NCBI GenBank assembly: GCA_035236585.1
Contig: CP141132.1
Coordinates: 60,485,880 to 60,549,879, forward strand
Source of the DNA: Warburgia ugandensis
Lineage: Eukaryota > Streptophyta > Magnoliopsida > Canellales > Canellaceae
Direction of reading: 5' to 3'
DNA length: 64,000 nucleotides
The notes below the pieces were generated by a model. That model saw only the letters and a list, made by a program, of their open reading frames with translations. It ran no database searches and was not told where the DNA came from. The translations under genes and the position numbers were made by a program. Positions 49,390 to 64,000 of the stretch are shown one piece after another. Position 1 is the first letter of the stretch. Each line of letters begins with the position of its first letter.

Positions 49390-50700
49390 ATGACTCGTAC
49401 AAGGGATAGGTTATTTGCCTCAAAGCAATATATTGAGTCATATTCACAACCGCAGTACAATAATTACTATGCTTATCCTGACCCATAATATCCCATTTCT
49501 ACTTGGCCATATGGCTCTGCATATAATGATTATTACTAGGAGCCATTGGATGCACCTCATGCATTCACTGAACCTAGCAATAATTACTATCCCAAGACAA
49601 ATTATCAAGATTATAATGGATGGTCTAGGCATCATGAACACTCATGGTCTCAGGATTACCAACTATCTCAAGAAGAACCAATATGGCCATACCCTAATCA
49701 ACCATACCAGGATTATCACAAAAACCAGGAACAACAATTATGGTTCCAATAGGAGGAAGACACATTCAACAAGACCCTTGGGTTATTAGTAGAATCGATT
49801 AAACAAGTTCATGAAGAGATGGGTCGTTTACATGCTGCATTGATGAAAAGGTTTGGAGAATTTGAACCAAATGAGAATAAGGATGAACCATCTATTAATG
49901 ATGATAGGATAGAGAATTCATATGATCATTTTGAAATACAAAGTCCCCTACCATCCACAAAAATCTTCAATACAGATATACTCCAGGCAGATCTGAGTCA
50001 TTGTTATGATTCCGATGAAGAGACATCCATTGAGGAAAATGATGAACTCATAGAAACCTCCAACATAGAACCACTCAATTCGTATTATGCTTTTTTTTAC
50101 AAAATTAATGAAGGAACATCCTTTGAAGAGGTAAAGGAATTGTTGGAGATTGTGCCACCAATGAACACTCCTCAATGGCAAGATAGAGTAGAACCCCTTA
50201 CAAAGCCTCAAATTTAAATTGAGCCTTGTAATGTTGAAGACATATCTGATTGGGACCTACAAACCTTATTTGAACAACCATTAGATAAGAAATTAGGCTC
50301 ACCTGAAGTATTTCATGTGCCAATAGAACAGGAAAAGAAAGAGTCCATTGATATACTATTCATACATCAACCAACTCTAAGGTACACACTAGAAAATAAT
50401 CATGATTTAAGCAAAACCATGCTCCCTCCTCTATTAATACAAGAACAATCTTTTAAGGAAGGGTATAATCAGCTTATACCTCAATTTTAGGAAAATGTAA
50501 GGAAAAAGGAGGACCATTCACATCCATAGAGTTTAAAAGAATTTAAATTCACGGTAGTTCACATTGTTATAAAGATTCCACCACCCACATTTTCAAGGTG
50601 GAGGAATTATATTGATTACCGTGAATTTTTGAAGATAGGAGATCATCAAAGTGGTCCCACTCAATTTCCATTTATGGTAGTCTACTGTGTTATAATGTAA
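49390..50700 (+). pseudogene. Broken internal ORF of element C, no known domain
   Basis: A single frame runs from about 49390 with in-frame stops at 49485, 49538, 49750, 50215, 50488 and 50528 approximately. Most are one change from Gln or Glu codons. The first third is rich in Tyr, Gln, Pro and Asn (for example PNQPYQDYHKNQEQQLW). The middle (49819-50214) is acidic, with QVHEEMGRLHAALMKRFGEF before it. I see no zinc knuckle, protease or polymerase motif. It could be the gag-like protein of a TR-GAG element, but identity is unproven. Confidence 0.55.
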
Positions 50701-51044
50701 CCATCACCAAAAATTTCATGGTGGAGGAAAAATATTGACTGTTGCGAGATTTTGAAGTGGCATGAGAAATCTTGCTATTTCATTGTTGGGATCAGGAGAA
50801 CTCAATACCAATTGGGTGTAGATTAGGGTAAATTAGGATCTGTCTGGTTGAAGACATTAAACTTAGCACTCACTGGGAGGCAACCCAGAGTTTTTCCTTT
50901 TTGTTGTTTTCTACATCACTCATATTCATTTTAGGTCCTACTTTTTAAACATTGAGGACAATGTTTCTGTCAGGTTGGGGGTGTAGAATTCTAGCAAATT
51001 CTAGTTTTTTTTTTTTAGGTTTTTAGGTTCTTTCCTAGATTTTT

Positions 51045-51117
<73 letters not shown>

Positions 51118-52317
51118 TTTGAAATTTTTTTATGTCATCTCCTACACTATGATGAGAATTGGATTTTCTGAAGTATAATCTAGATAACTTTAGCTTATTA
51201 ATGGAATTGAATATGATTAATTCATCATTTTACTCATTTTCTAAAGAATTCCACGAAAGTAAAGTCTCAGATCACATCTATACTCGTAGTTGCGTATAGA
51301 TAGTCTAGATTGATAAGTGGCTATAACTTAGAAATTCTGAAGAAATTCAGTGGAGACCTATAACCTAAGTGAGTTTTAGAGCCATTCATTTATTTTGATA
51401 GGTTATAAATATTCCTAATTTTCTTCAACGTGCTTAAAGAAAATTGATCCCAAACTCTTAAATTTGGCTAATTATCTGAATAATTAGAATACTATCTTTA
51501 AAATTTTGGAAGTTCATTGAATTTGATGGATTATAGGAAACCTAGAAAATGATTTAGGCCATCCTTATTGTTAACCTAGAGACATAAAGCCTACCTAGAA
51601 GGATTTTCACCACTAGTTACCCCTCACCCATATTAACCCAATATAAATTATCCATTACCCATTTTCTTTGAAAAATAAGTTAGAGAGAAATGAAGAAATA
51701 CCTTTTAGTTGCAATAAAAGTGAATATCAAGAAAAGAAGTATTTTTCAAAGTGATTCAAAAGTGTGAAAAGAAAGAAAAGTGTTAAAAAAGAAAAAAGAA
51801 ATTGAAGAATACAAAGAAAAGTGGAAAAAGAAATCTTCACTTCAGCAAAGGAAAGAAAGAATTATAAACTTTAGAAGACCTCTACTTATTTTTTAAAGAA
51901 ACTTTGAATACCCTTATACCCTTTCTTTGGTACCCTGTCCCAAGCCTACGTTTTGTCCTAGTTAAAGATCTATTGATTCTAGGAGAAATATAGTCGTGAT
52001 GAGGAAATGAATGGATATGATCTAAAAGAGTGGTATTTCTAAATATTCAAAGGTAATAACATCCATTCCAAAGGGATCAAAACAATGAAATTCCATAGTA
52101 ACTTCCGTTTTTCATGAGTATATGTGAGGTAAATTTGTTTTTATTGACTCAACTCACATAATTAAAAGAGAGATATGATTTGAACCCTCTATCTAAAGAT
52201 TTTGTTTCTGAGTGTATGTCATTAGTAAGGATTGAGGTCAAAACATATTTCAGATGGAGCTCAAAAGTTAGAAGTTTATTTAAAGATCAAGATTATTCTA
52301 TATGTAAACTATACATG

Positions 52318-52349
<32 letters not shown>

Positions 52350-52559
52350 AAGATCTGAGCTTAAGTGGAATGACTTTGGAATATGGGTAGGGTTTTGAAT
52401 TCTTTAGTCATTTTTATTAGTTTGCTAAAGTTGATATGATTTATTGAAGATAATTCTCTGATGAAAAAAGAGGAGTTGACTTAAAAATAATTTTTGAAAT
52501 CTTAAAATTTGATTTTTCGCATGTTTTGCTCAGGAATAGCAAAATGCTGGTTGGGGGTG
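50701..52559 (+). other. Element C 3' interior: GGGAGGCAACCCA block, (GA)n and polypurine tract
   Basis: Non-coding. CACTGGGAGGCAACCCAGAG (50871-50890) and ATTGAGGACAATG followed by GGTTGGGGGTG (50953-50988) are landmarks known from Tat/Athila-like elements. A (GA)n run occupies about 51048-51114 and a (CA)n run 52317-52346. GGTTGGGGGTG recurs directly before the 3' LTR (52549-52559), so a polypurine-tract-like motif is present twice, 1.57 kb apart. Confidence 0.7.
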
Positions 52560-54734
<2,175 letters not shown>

Positions 54735-54739
54735 GTGGA

Positions 54740-56366
54740 CCAAATGTGAGCTAAAAATTTGGAATACCATAAGTGGACTTTGGAACCCCATGAAGCTACA
54801 CAATCTTTTGAAAAAGGTCTTGTTATATGCATTACATCTTACGTATTTCTACATGGGATGAAATATGCCATCTTTGAGAATATATTCACAACAACTAATA
54901 CTGAATCTACTCCTCTCTAGGTTCTTGGTAACCCTAAGACAAAATCCATAGGTAAGTCCTCCCTTACATCTTTAAGAATTGGCAATGGCATGTAAAGTCT
55001 ATTGTTTTGTGATTGCCCCTTTGCAATTTTACAAACTAGACATTATCTCCAAAAATTGCCCACATTCCTTTTTAACTATGGCCAAAAGTATCTCTCTTCA
55101 ACACTCACTATTGCTTATCACATCCAAGATGTCCACTGACTCCTCCATGAAATTCTCAAATGATCTTTTCTTGCAAGAAAATTCTTAGGATGCATAATAT
55201 ATCACCTTTGAATTGGTAACCATCAAAGATGAGGAAACCACTAGTAGGTTGTTTCAACTAGTGCTTTTCCCAGACCTCTTTGAAATCATCATCTTCTTCA
55301 TAAACATCCTTCAAGTACTTGAACCCAAAAACTTTGCTATTTAGAGTAACTAGAAAAGTTGCTCTTCTACCTAAAGCATCAACAACAACACAGTAAGAAG
55401 CACTTGACTTATGCTTGATTATGTAAGCAAATTATTCTAAATATGAAGCGTACTTCGCATGCACCTTCTTCAAGTGTTTTGACTTTTGAAATGTTTCAAT
55501 TGTTCATAATCATAGTATATTTTGAATCTCAATAGAATCAAGTAACTCTCTTAATGCCACAATGCTTAGATTACAGTGTACATCTATTGCTCACAGGTTG
55601 ACCATTTTGGCATGCTTGACACAACTTTTCAATGTAGAAAGCAATTGGTCTACTCTCTTGAGACAATAGTACTCCAGTTCTAATTCCACTTGCATCACCC
55701 TCCACTTCAAGTACTTTCTCAAAATTCTATAATGCTAAGACAAGTGCAGTTATCAGCTTCTCTTTCATCACTACAAATCTTCTTTCTAAATTTTCACTCA
55801 ATTAAAATTTTCCTTTCTTCAAACAGCTGGTGATAGGAGTAATAATATTGCTACAATTATTGATGAATCTTTGGTAGAAAGTGCTAGGCCATGAAAGCTT
55901 CTCACTTTAATAATTATTTTCAATTTTAGCCATTCTTTTGTTGGTCGAACCTTTTCTTCATCTACATAGATCCCCTCATCTCTCATAACAAATCCTAAGA
56001 AAGCTCAGTGACTTGTCATGAAACTACCCTTCTTCAAGCTGATGTATAACTTGTTGTCTTATGTGAATATTTATTACTTGACACAAGTGCTCTATATGTC
56101 CTTCTTTACTATGATTTAGATCAAAATGTTGTCGAAGTAAACTAAGATAACCCTCCCAATAAATGGGTTAAGTACTTGATTCATTAGACACATGAATGTG
56201 CTTGGTGCATAAGACAATCCAAATAGCAGTACTAGCCATTCATATAAGCCTTCCCTCATCTTTAAAGTAGTCTTCCAGTCATCCCTATGCCTTACATAAA
56301 TTTGATGATAGCTGCTACATACATCAATGTTTGAAAAGATCTTGGATATGTACAGTTGATCTAACA
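54740..56366 (-). pseudogene. RT core, RNase H and integrase start of host M
   Basis: From right to left on the minus strand: reverse transcriptase [40 protein letters not shown], then the catalytic box as VYFDNILI (56116-56140; second Asp changed to Asn). Next come RNase H-connecting [17 protein letters not shown] and PIAFYIEKL (about 55630-55720), the integrase zinc region with SVEERYFWP and [17 protein letters not shown] (54990-55110), and core text LHGVP (about 54790) and FLAHIWSTLW leading to the element C junction. Many stops and shifts are present. Confidence 0.85.
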
Positions 56367-59300
56367 TCTGACGACCCAGGTTTTCAAATGTAATTTTAAA
56401 TACAAACTAATTTCTAATGTAGGATCAATCCAATTTGAAATGATTTTTGTAAAAATAATGCAATGCAGTAGAAAATCTTTTCTTTTAAATTCACTTTGAA
56501 AAACCCCGAGTGTCATTTTTCTTTTCTAAAGAACAAGGATTCTCAGTGAAATGAGTGCTCATTTTTACCAAAAATTCAACAGAGTTTCCTCTGTTTTTCG
56601 GACATATGACATTTAACGCATGTCATTGCGAAGTACCTGATAAAAATTTGTTGAAAATTTTAAAATATAAATGGAGACTTTGCCTCCTTTTCATATATCT
56701 AATAAAACAAAAACAATTTACATCAACACAATACACCCGGAACCTCCACAATAAAACCCAGTCACATAAGTCTTCCAAATTTCCATAATTACATACAATG
56801 TAATCTCTTTCTCATTTTAAATATGATAACTTCAATTTAAAGACCAATTCTTACCTGTTCTCTTCCAAAGCTTCTGTTGGTATGCTCTTGTCAGTAAGCA
56901 TCTCCTATTCCTTAGGAGTCCTTTGTTCTGCGATACTGTCAACATGCCAAACCTACTACTATTCTCTGTGACTAAGGCATTTCAAACCAAAGCAATGCCT
57001 CAGCAAGCAATTGCTTGTGTAGGTGGAATAAGATGCCATTTTTATATAAACAAAATCATGATAATTCTATATAAATCAATTTGCCCATGCTGAATCATGC
57101 AAATATAATTCAATTATCATTTAACTTGAATCATTCAACATTCATCAAAATCATGAATCCATGCAAAATCAAAGAAACACCAATGCATCAGTACAAAACA
57201 CATTCTTTGAAATGCAAAGTATGCAGTCACATGTCAAACTTACAAGTCATTTATATTCCTGGTACTAGTCTTCGCTCTTACGAGTCATTTCACATATCAA
57301 ATACCAACACGTTGTTGTGTGTATCAAGTACACAACAAACAATATTATCCTCTTTGGTGTAGTGAGCTGGCATAGTGGGTTAAACCCAAAGACACACCAA
57401 ACCCAAAGACACACCTCAAGGCTTTGCTCCTGAGAGATCGGTAGCTTGTCTAGCCCAAAGGCCTGCCCACATCATAACGACTCTGTGGCCCGCCCACATT
57501 GTAACAACCCCTCAGAGCGCAGCAAACTCCCCGAACAATGGGGCTAAACTCTCAAGGACCAATAGCTTGTCCAGCCAAAAACTAATAACTTGTTTAGCCC
57601 TAAGGCCTACCCACATCATAAAGACTCCGTGGCCCGCCCACATCGTAACAACCCTTTTGCTCATACGAGCCATTTCACAATTTTCTAGTATCAGTCTTAT
57701 ATTTTCTCACGTGGTTCACAATAATGCATAGCTTATGCATGAACAGTTTAATCATGGTTCAATTTCAGCATGCACATTCATCTTATCTTTCGTATAAACT
57801 GAACAAACTTGTTTCAATGTTTGAAATTCATATACAAATATATATAGCAAAATTCTTAGCAATTTAATTCCACTTAGCTCAAATGGAAATCTTCTAGTTC
57901 ACTGATGTAAATACTTCATTCAGTTCGCGTACGCACTCTCGATCAATCACCTCTGTAACAATACAAACACATATTCAGTTATACAATTCTAGGGCTTCTC
58001 CTAGCTTCTCTAACACTATTTGGAACAAGGCAAAGTGACAATGTTCATTACTATGCAAAAGGTGTTTCCTTAGCCATTGGCTGATAACTGATTTAATGGC
58101 AAACAGTTATTGGATTTCCAATCCACACCATTGGCCCTGGATTGGTTATCCACTACTCTTCGTAAGTGACTACAAGTCACTTTCACTGTTTAGTGATCTT
58201 AACGCATGATTCTTATCTAGATCAACTCTTGGGTGGGAGTTGGATGTTATTTTCCATACTACAGTCGTCAATACAACCTATAATTGTATTCATAAATCAT
58301 ACTAATATAATGAGCATCATGAATAGTTCATATCACTCAATTTTTTTATGCAAGTTTATCCAAATTTCGTACTTTATATCATATCTAAGCTAATTCAAGG
58401 TTCAGGAATCCATCTATGACCTCTAATCATTGATCGACATCATAAGGTGTTTGTTTGAATAGTAACAAATCGGACGGCCTAGATCATTCGATCTATTTCA
58501 CTTTAAATTCATATGATTCTAGTCATCCTTTCATTTTTGAAGACAAGGAACCCATTTGTGGTTGTCTAATCATCGATCAGACATCACTAAGTTACTATAT
58601 GAATAGTACCAGATCGAATGGCTAAGATTGTCTAATCGATTTTTAGCCTAGATCTAAAATTTGTGTGATCTGAGCTATTTCATGCCCTAAATTACCAATC
58701 CCTAGGTTTGGATTAGGAATTGAATAGTTAGATCATCATAAAAACCTAAATCTAGCATGAACAATGGGATCTAGCCATAATCTCAAAATCACGAGATAGG
58801 TTTTGTAGATCTTACCTCTGTGATGCATCTCCAAGCTTTTCCCGCCATTGGATGAGCCGGATTGCCTTTAGTTCCCAGTGAAACCCTCTGATCAATATCG
58901 TGTGCACTACTCCCTTCCGATTGATGGTCAAGATCCCCATGGATTCCCAAATAAGCATGGGGGTTTTGTTAGTTTGATGGAGGTGAACAACATGGTCTGC
59001 TCGGATCAATGATCCGAGCCAACATCATCTCTGGTGATAGCTTGTAAGTTCGGCAGACTAAAAAACCCTAACTCCCATTTTTTTTGCTCCTTCGCCAGCG
59101 TGCCAATCTTCTCCGATAGCCTGGTGTCCTCCCACTCTCTCCTCTCCTTCTCCCTTCTTCTCTTCTTCTTCCCCGCCAGTTTTCCCTCTTTGTCGGGTTT
59201 CCTGGTCTATCAGGTTTTGGGAAGAGACAAACTTGACGTTATGTCAGGTTGCCCTTAAGTGAGGGGGTGCTAGTATCAAATTTGGCCCCCCTTCATTTAA

Positions 59301-59587
59301 GGCATTTCATTTGTTTTTTTCTTTCCATCTTATTTTTACAGAATTGCCCCTCATATTCAAATACTCATATTTGCTCCATCCAAACTTCGATTTTTGAAAA
59401 CTTAGTGTCGTTTGGATTGTCTTTTCAAGCACTATCCAATTATAGAGGTCTCAATGCTAGATTAGATGCTTATCTAGTCTTTCACTTATAAATTTCAAAA
59501 ATATGAGTTTAATATGTTCTTTTCATCCCCATTTAATATTTTTCTAAAATTCACTAACATTGAGATTTAGAAATTAAAGATGTTACA
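56367..59587 (-). mobile_element. Solo LTR, family D (D5), TSD TAACA
   Basis: Begins TCTGACGACCCAGG and ends AAGATGTTACA. TAACA lies at 56362-56366 and 59588-59592. It interrupts host M's reverse transcriptase between the PIP/LKDM residues and MLDQL. It is the closest relative of D3. The family stem-loop is at 56973-57002 with one arm mismatch (AAGGCATTTC). Around 57430-57660 a unit with GCCCGCCCACAT(C/T)GTAACAA is duplicated at about 146 bp. Confidence 0.92.
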
Positions 59588-59592
59588 TAACA

Positions 59593-59850
59593 TGTCTTTT
59601 AGCAAGGTATAGGAAATTGATACCTTACTATTTTCTTATTGTTTGCTTGTTATCTATGCACATTCGCCAACTACTATCATTCTTAATTGTCAATAAAGCC
59701 AAGACTACACTTGGATTCTTGCTATCTTGAGTATGACCCTTGCATATTAGTTCTTCTATGTTCTCCTTCAATGTCTCATTCTCTTTTACACTCATTCACT
59801 AATGAAGGAAATTTGAAAAACCTATTCCAAAATTAAGTCAATATGGTGTT
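59593..59850 (-). pseudogene. Reverse transcriptase N-terminal part of host M
   Basis: The minus-strand frame gives ENIEELICKGHTQDSKNPS, then LALLTIKNDSSWRMCIDNK (normally ...VPKKDGSWRMCVDSR...) and, after two stops and a lost base, PIP...LKDM at the edge of D5. It is continuous with 56366 once D5 is removed. Confidence 0.8.
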
Positions 59851-60559
59851 AAATATTCATCAAAGTTGGAAGTTCATTTGATAACTTTTCAAGAATGATC
59901 TCCTTGAATTCTTCTAATAGAGATTATATTTCTTCTAGAATCTCACCACCATGAGTTCTTCTCCATCTACAATGATAGCAAAAGTTTCTTTTATTTCTTT
60001 CAATTCAACAATGAACTCATGTGAAGAGTATGCAATAGTAAGGAAGGACTTTTCCTCCACTTCAAAAGTTTTGGATTGATCTATGTTGATTGGGATAATG
60101 GCTATTTTCTTTTCATTCCACCAAGAAGTATAAATATTTTCTCTACTATGATGAGTGTATCAACATCATACTAGCATAGTCTGCCAAGTAAAATACAACA
60201 CCTATTCATATTGACTATATCACAAAGAATAGAACTAGGAAAACTTTTGTAATCTTAATCAACAAACCCTTCTTGACCCATCGAATCCCATAATGCATTT
60301 GATGAGGTTCTGTAGAGAGCTTCACATTGTCCACTAACACTCTTGATACAATGTTTTCCTAACTACTACCTTCAATGATGAGGTTGCAAACCTTTCTTGG
60401 ATGCTGCACTTCACATGAAATATATGCTTACATTGTGACATGTCTTCTCATTTCAAAGTATACAACAGTAGTTGAACGACGCATGTTACTTGCTCTCCTT
60501 CTTTATCTACAATTTCAGCATCTCACAAATCATCATAATTATTATACTCAATTTTTTCT

Positions 60560-60700
60560 TTGTACTCATCACCATAGTCCACCAAATTGACAGACTTGCT
60601 CACTCGACATTCATTGTAATTATGACTAGGTTCTCCACATTTGAACACATCCCTGCAGTATGTCTAGTATATGGGTAATTGGATTCTATAATTTATGATG
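60560..60700 (-). pseudogene. Zinc-knuckle region of host M gag
   Basis: On the minus strand FKCGEPSHNYNECR is readable around 60611-60655, matching CX2CX4HX4C except that the first cysteine is lost. The protease region should lie between here and 59850, but only scattered fragments are visible. Confidence 0.65.
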
Positions 60701-61087
60701 CCTGCTTTGTAGGTTTGATGTCCCATCCCTATGAGTGTTGGCATTATGACTCATTAGACAATTTTTTTCATTTGCAATTTCTTTTACGTTGTTGGGATAA
60801 GAATATATTGGTGCAAGAGGAATTTGACTAGTATTTGTAGGAGGTTGGTTCAATAGTATCTCAACTTTTAGTGTCATGCTATGTGCCTCATAAACAGTCC
60901 ATATTGACATTAATGGCATGTTGTCTCAGATTGGAAACTTTATGCCATTGAGATATTGTGATGTTTGTTGTACTTTAGTTTTTGATACATGGTATCTTGT
61001 AGAAAGGCATAAAAATTTATTAATGTACTTTATTATTAACCTATGGCCTTAGATACAATTCTAATACTGTTGGAACAAATATTGCTC

Positions 61088-61381
61088 CTAATCTTGGGGA
61101 AGGAACATTCCTTTAAGCAACTGTTTCATCTTTCTCCATGTTTTCACATATGCCTTTCCTTGCCTTCTTTTGTTCTTTTGTAACATAACCCAACAAGAAG
61201 CCACACCTCCCTTTAGCTTGTAGGCAACTAGTTTTACTTGCTTATTGTCCAGTACATCCATCATTTTGAAGTTCTCTACTTCATAACACCAACAAAGAAA
61301 GGCTTTGATATTAAAGCAATCACTGAAATTAGAAAGAGCAACTTTGAGAAGACAGTCTCCAAAGCCCCAACCTAGCCTCAC
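61088..61381 (-). pseudogene. Gag core of host M
   Basis: The 97-residue frame contains FLCWCYEVENFKMMDVLDNK, KQVKLVAYKLKGGVASCWVM, RRQGKAYVKTWRKMKQLLKG and MFLPQD. This is the Retrotrans_gag-type core of plant Ty3/gypsy elements (usually F-L-D-W...). The frame is short of a full gag, so the start and zinc-finger end are broken. Confidence 0.85.
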
Positions 61382-62065
61382 TATAGGTTGATATTCCTCA
61401 TCACTCTCAAACTCTACATCTTGTGCTAGTAGTCTATGTTAATTAACAAAAGTAATTAAGGATGTTGAGGTTGAATTCTACCTCTACCTTGCTTTTAGCA
61501 ATCTCTTCATCAAAATCATCTTCATTCATCTGTCACCCTTATTAAACTACAAGGATATATTGGTTGTTGGGTTAGCCACAAGAATCATCTCTAGCACGAT
61601 TGATCCTACCATCATCACAAACCTTATTGGCATTTATGTTCAAGTTGGCGAGGATGTTGCAAATCTCTAAGAGTTCATGGGTTATCTTAGCTTCTTAAGC
61701 TTGTAACACCGCCCAGAAGGCTTGCATCCCTTGATCACTATTTATGCAATGGCTTCCATAGCCTTTGTTATGATTGTTGTAAGAAATATTGATGCCAACA
61801 TTCCCACCATTACCACATTTACTACCACTACCACTATTGCCACCATTGTTGTTGCCTACAACCTCATCTTGAAGAGCTTAAAGGTTTTGTGATCAATAAA
61901 TTGAATTTATTGATGCAGATGATCAACTAAAAGTGGCAAGTGTAGAGCATATGATTCAACTTACAAGTATCAAACTTTCTGATGCACAAGATCCACTACA
62001 GGTGGAGAGTATAGAGCATGCAAGTTCAATTGATAACCACAATCCTAAGCTAGGAACCTTGAATG

Positions 62066-62081
62066 AGGCTCTAATACCAAT
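62066..62081 (-). other. Primer-binding site of host M (tRNA-Met type)
   Basis: On the minus strand TTGGTATTAGAGCC follows the 5' LTR end (...GTCTCA) after one base. It resembles TGGTATCAGAGC with one change. Together with the left-side polypurine tract it fixes the element's orientation. Confidence 0.8.
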
Positions 62082-62402
62082 TGAGACATGACAAAAGCAC
62101 AAAAGTCTAGATATGTTCTAGATGATGCCCTTGATACAAGGAATTTTATAAAATATTCAACTCTAGAATTGTAGGGAAGAAGAAAACAATACTTAGATTC
62201 TCAATACTTTGATGATCTCAAACAAGTTTGAGAAGCCACTTATTTATACTAGCTTATAAGCTTGTTGTTAAGTTACACAAGCAATGTGGGACTAATGAAA
62301 ACAAAGAAAGTACACATCTTATAAACTTGCTTAGTTAGCCTTCTTCTTGAGTTGGCTTGGTTTATCTTTTCAAAGAACTCACGTATACATTGTTCCACAT
62401 TA
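62082..62402 (-). repeat. 5' LTR of host M
   Basis: 321 bp, starts TGAGACATGAC and ends TTCCACATTA on the plus strand. Homologous to 42439-42715, with the extra length mostly in one gap around 62285-62325 (CAATGTGGGACTAATGAAAA). ATCAC follows at 62403-62407. Confidence 0.85.
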
Positions 62403-62599
62403 ATCACCAACACGTCCAAGCAAAACGAATAATCCAATTCACCTTCCTTAAGTTTCACAACTTCTAGTCACTCCTTATATGATCAACCCAAATTTCCCAT
62501 AATTTCTCCTTTAACTACCAAAATTACCAATCAATCCATGTCAACTTCTCCAAGTATGCCCGACACATCTAATTTTGAATCAATTTCTATTTAAGATCC

Positions 62600-63475
62600 A
62601 AATCATAAAATTCAAGAGTGCTACTCAACCTCTTTTGGAGACCTCAAATACAGGTGCACCCCAAACCCACTCAATGAAGTTATGTAATATTCCACATGAA
62701 GATGGGATGCATGCTTACATTGTTGCAAAACACCCCTTTCTCCACAAGAACTTTAGGCAACACTATTTTAAAGACAATCTACAAGTTTTACTAAGGCAAT
62801 GAAAAGCCTCATCTAGACAGCTGATGTGATTGAAGAATTAAATGCTCTTTTAAAGAATTGAAGATGACATCTTGTTCCACCATTTATAAATAAGTTTTGG
62901 AACAAAATGACAAGCTTATGGTACTATCAAAAAATACAAGAAGAGACTTGTAACAAAGGGCAACGATCATAAACATGGTGTCAACTATAAAAAGATGTGT
63001 GGTCTAGAAGTGAAATCAACGAGAATACATACAATATTCTCACTTGCTCACTATAATGGCTTCACACAAGGGCTTATGGATTCCTTTATATGCAAACTCA
63101 ATAAGTCCTTGTATAGCTTAAAGAAGTCTCCTCGTGCTTGGACCTCTAAGACAAGCATTTAGTTATTCAGTTTAGATTCAAGGGCTCAAAAACAGGCAGT
63201 TCTCTATTCATATACAATAAGAACAAAGTCATCATTTACATACTTGTGTATGTTAATGATATCATTTTGATGAGGAACTTCTTTGAGGTGTTATGGACAC
63301 TTGCTGTCTAAATCTGCACTTTGCTATGAAAGGCTTTGGAGAACTCACTTACCTTCTTGGTATACAAACTTTAGGTTTTCTATTCATTTAGTTCCTTCTT
63401 TCAAGGGAGGGTATGGGTTATTGTCACAAAGAAGGTATATCTAGACTTACTCGTTGGTGCCAACATGCAAAATGA
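62600..63475 (+). pseudogene. Copia reverse transcriptase remnant (host N, right part)
   Basis: In shifting frames: KAMKSLIWTADVIEELNALL (about 62798), CKLNKSLYSLKKSPRAW (63090-63140, normally LNKSLYGLKQSPRAW), LFIYNKNKVIIYILVYVNDI (63205-63265; catalytic YVDD is YVND), FAMKGFGELTYLLGIQ (63320) and CHKEG/QRRYI with a KMKKG segment (63420-63470). Stops and frameshifts throughout show it is dead. Confidence 0.85.
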
Positions 63476-64000
63476 AAAAGGGGTAGCAGGCCCACTTTTT
63501 GTACGTTTCCAAAAATCTAAACCATTCATTGGATTCGTTTATTCTTGATGTTCAACTAACCAAAACCTAGATATAAAGGATACCTTTAAGACCCACTTTC
63601 ATTGGCCTTTTTTGGTTGTAAAATGGATGGTATTCTTCAAAGAGGAAGATTTTTTCTTTTTCTTTTTCTTTTTTTGTGAGAGGGAGAAAAGCGTGCAGTA
63701 GAGTTCTAGAAGAAAGAGGGAAATGTGTCATTAAACTCTAAACTACTACCCATGTTCGACTAAGCTGCCCAAAAGAATTGATGAATTTTATGGCCCCAAA
63801 CTAGCAAGAGGGGTTCAATTTGGTCCTTCCTTCCATTTTTTTCGTCAAATTCAAATATGAAACTAACATGCAAGTTCCAAGTAGGACCATATTCTTCCAC
63901 CCTCTTTCTCATAAAGTCTTGTTCGTGTAAGTATTTCATCTAGTAATATTTTTGCAAGTATAGAAAGGGTATTATTGGGATTTTAAGATTGAATTTTTTT
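63476..64000. other. Terminal stretch, no gene recognised
   Basis: Copia similarity ends near 63475. RNase H and a 3' LTR are not evident. The rest is AT-rich with a T/C-rich run at about 63650-63672, and no gene is visible before the window ends. Confidence 0.4.

Overview
The window is nuclear DNA of a flowering plant. It holds one clearly recognisable, intact host gene (29723-34334, three exons, predicted 514 aa, related to the uncharacterised Arabidopsis protein At1g76660). The plant assignment rests on that gene, on plant-type Ty3/gypsy and Ty1/copia remains, an RTE-type LINE and an Au-like SINE. Species cannot be told from the sequence. Most open frames over 60 codons here are chance products of AT-rich DNA or of long (CT)n tracts, and I do not annotate them.

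Left part (about 1-19.7 kb): a non-coding repeat of about 3.7 kb, called family T here, occurs twice in the same orientation (about 1012-4700 and 5520-19710). The second copy is swollen by two solo LTRs with exact 5-bp target-site duplications (6765-9972, GATTC; 10061-15999, CTAAT) and by a truncated LTR-derived piece (16976-about 18250). The first copy shows the unoccupied state of these sites. Middle-left: a 394-bp foldback element (21559-21952) and another solo LTR (23028-26217, TSD TAGAG), then the single-copy-looking island with the gene. Its 2.6-kb first intron carries a repeat insertion.

Downstream of the gene (34.9-40.0 kb): a degenerate Au-like SINE on the minus strand, two tandem hairpin units, a 69-bp tandem repeat, and two 5'-truncated RTE-clade LINEs on the plus strand. 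Both end in the (GAT)n tail.

Right part (40.0-63.5 kb): a three-level nest. A plus-strand Ty1/copia element (primer-binding site at 40031, reverse transcriptase at about 63 kb) was split by a minus-strand Ty3/gypsy element (42439-62402, 277- and 321-bp LTRs, TSD ATCAC). That element was in turn broken by three insertions: a solo LTR (43302-46152, TSD TTACT), an 8.5-kb LTR element with no recognisable pol (46231-54734, TSD GTGGG/GTGGA), and a solo LTR (56367-59587, TSD TAACA). Removing each insertion with one TSD copy largely rejoins the host element's reading frames (integrase exactly; the reverse transcriptase junction has one nearby lost base), which independently supports the boundaries.

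The five solo LTRs (6765, 10061, 23028, 43302, 56367) form one family. All carry a conserved stem-loop beside a GCTTGCTGAG motif near one end. No bacterial-type operon, CRISPR array, rRNA or tRNA gene was seen. I found no clearly new functional system. The best leads are the stem-loop, a leader block shared by two different elements, the pol-less LTR element and the upstream ORFs of the host gene.
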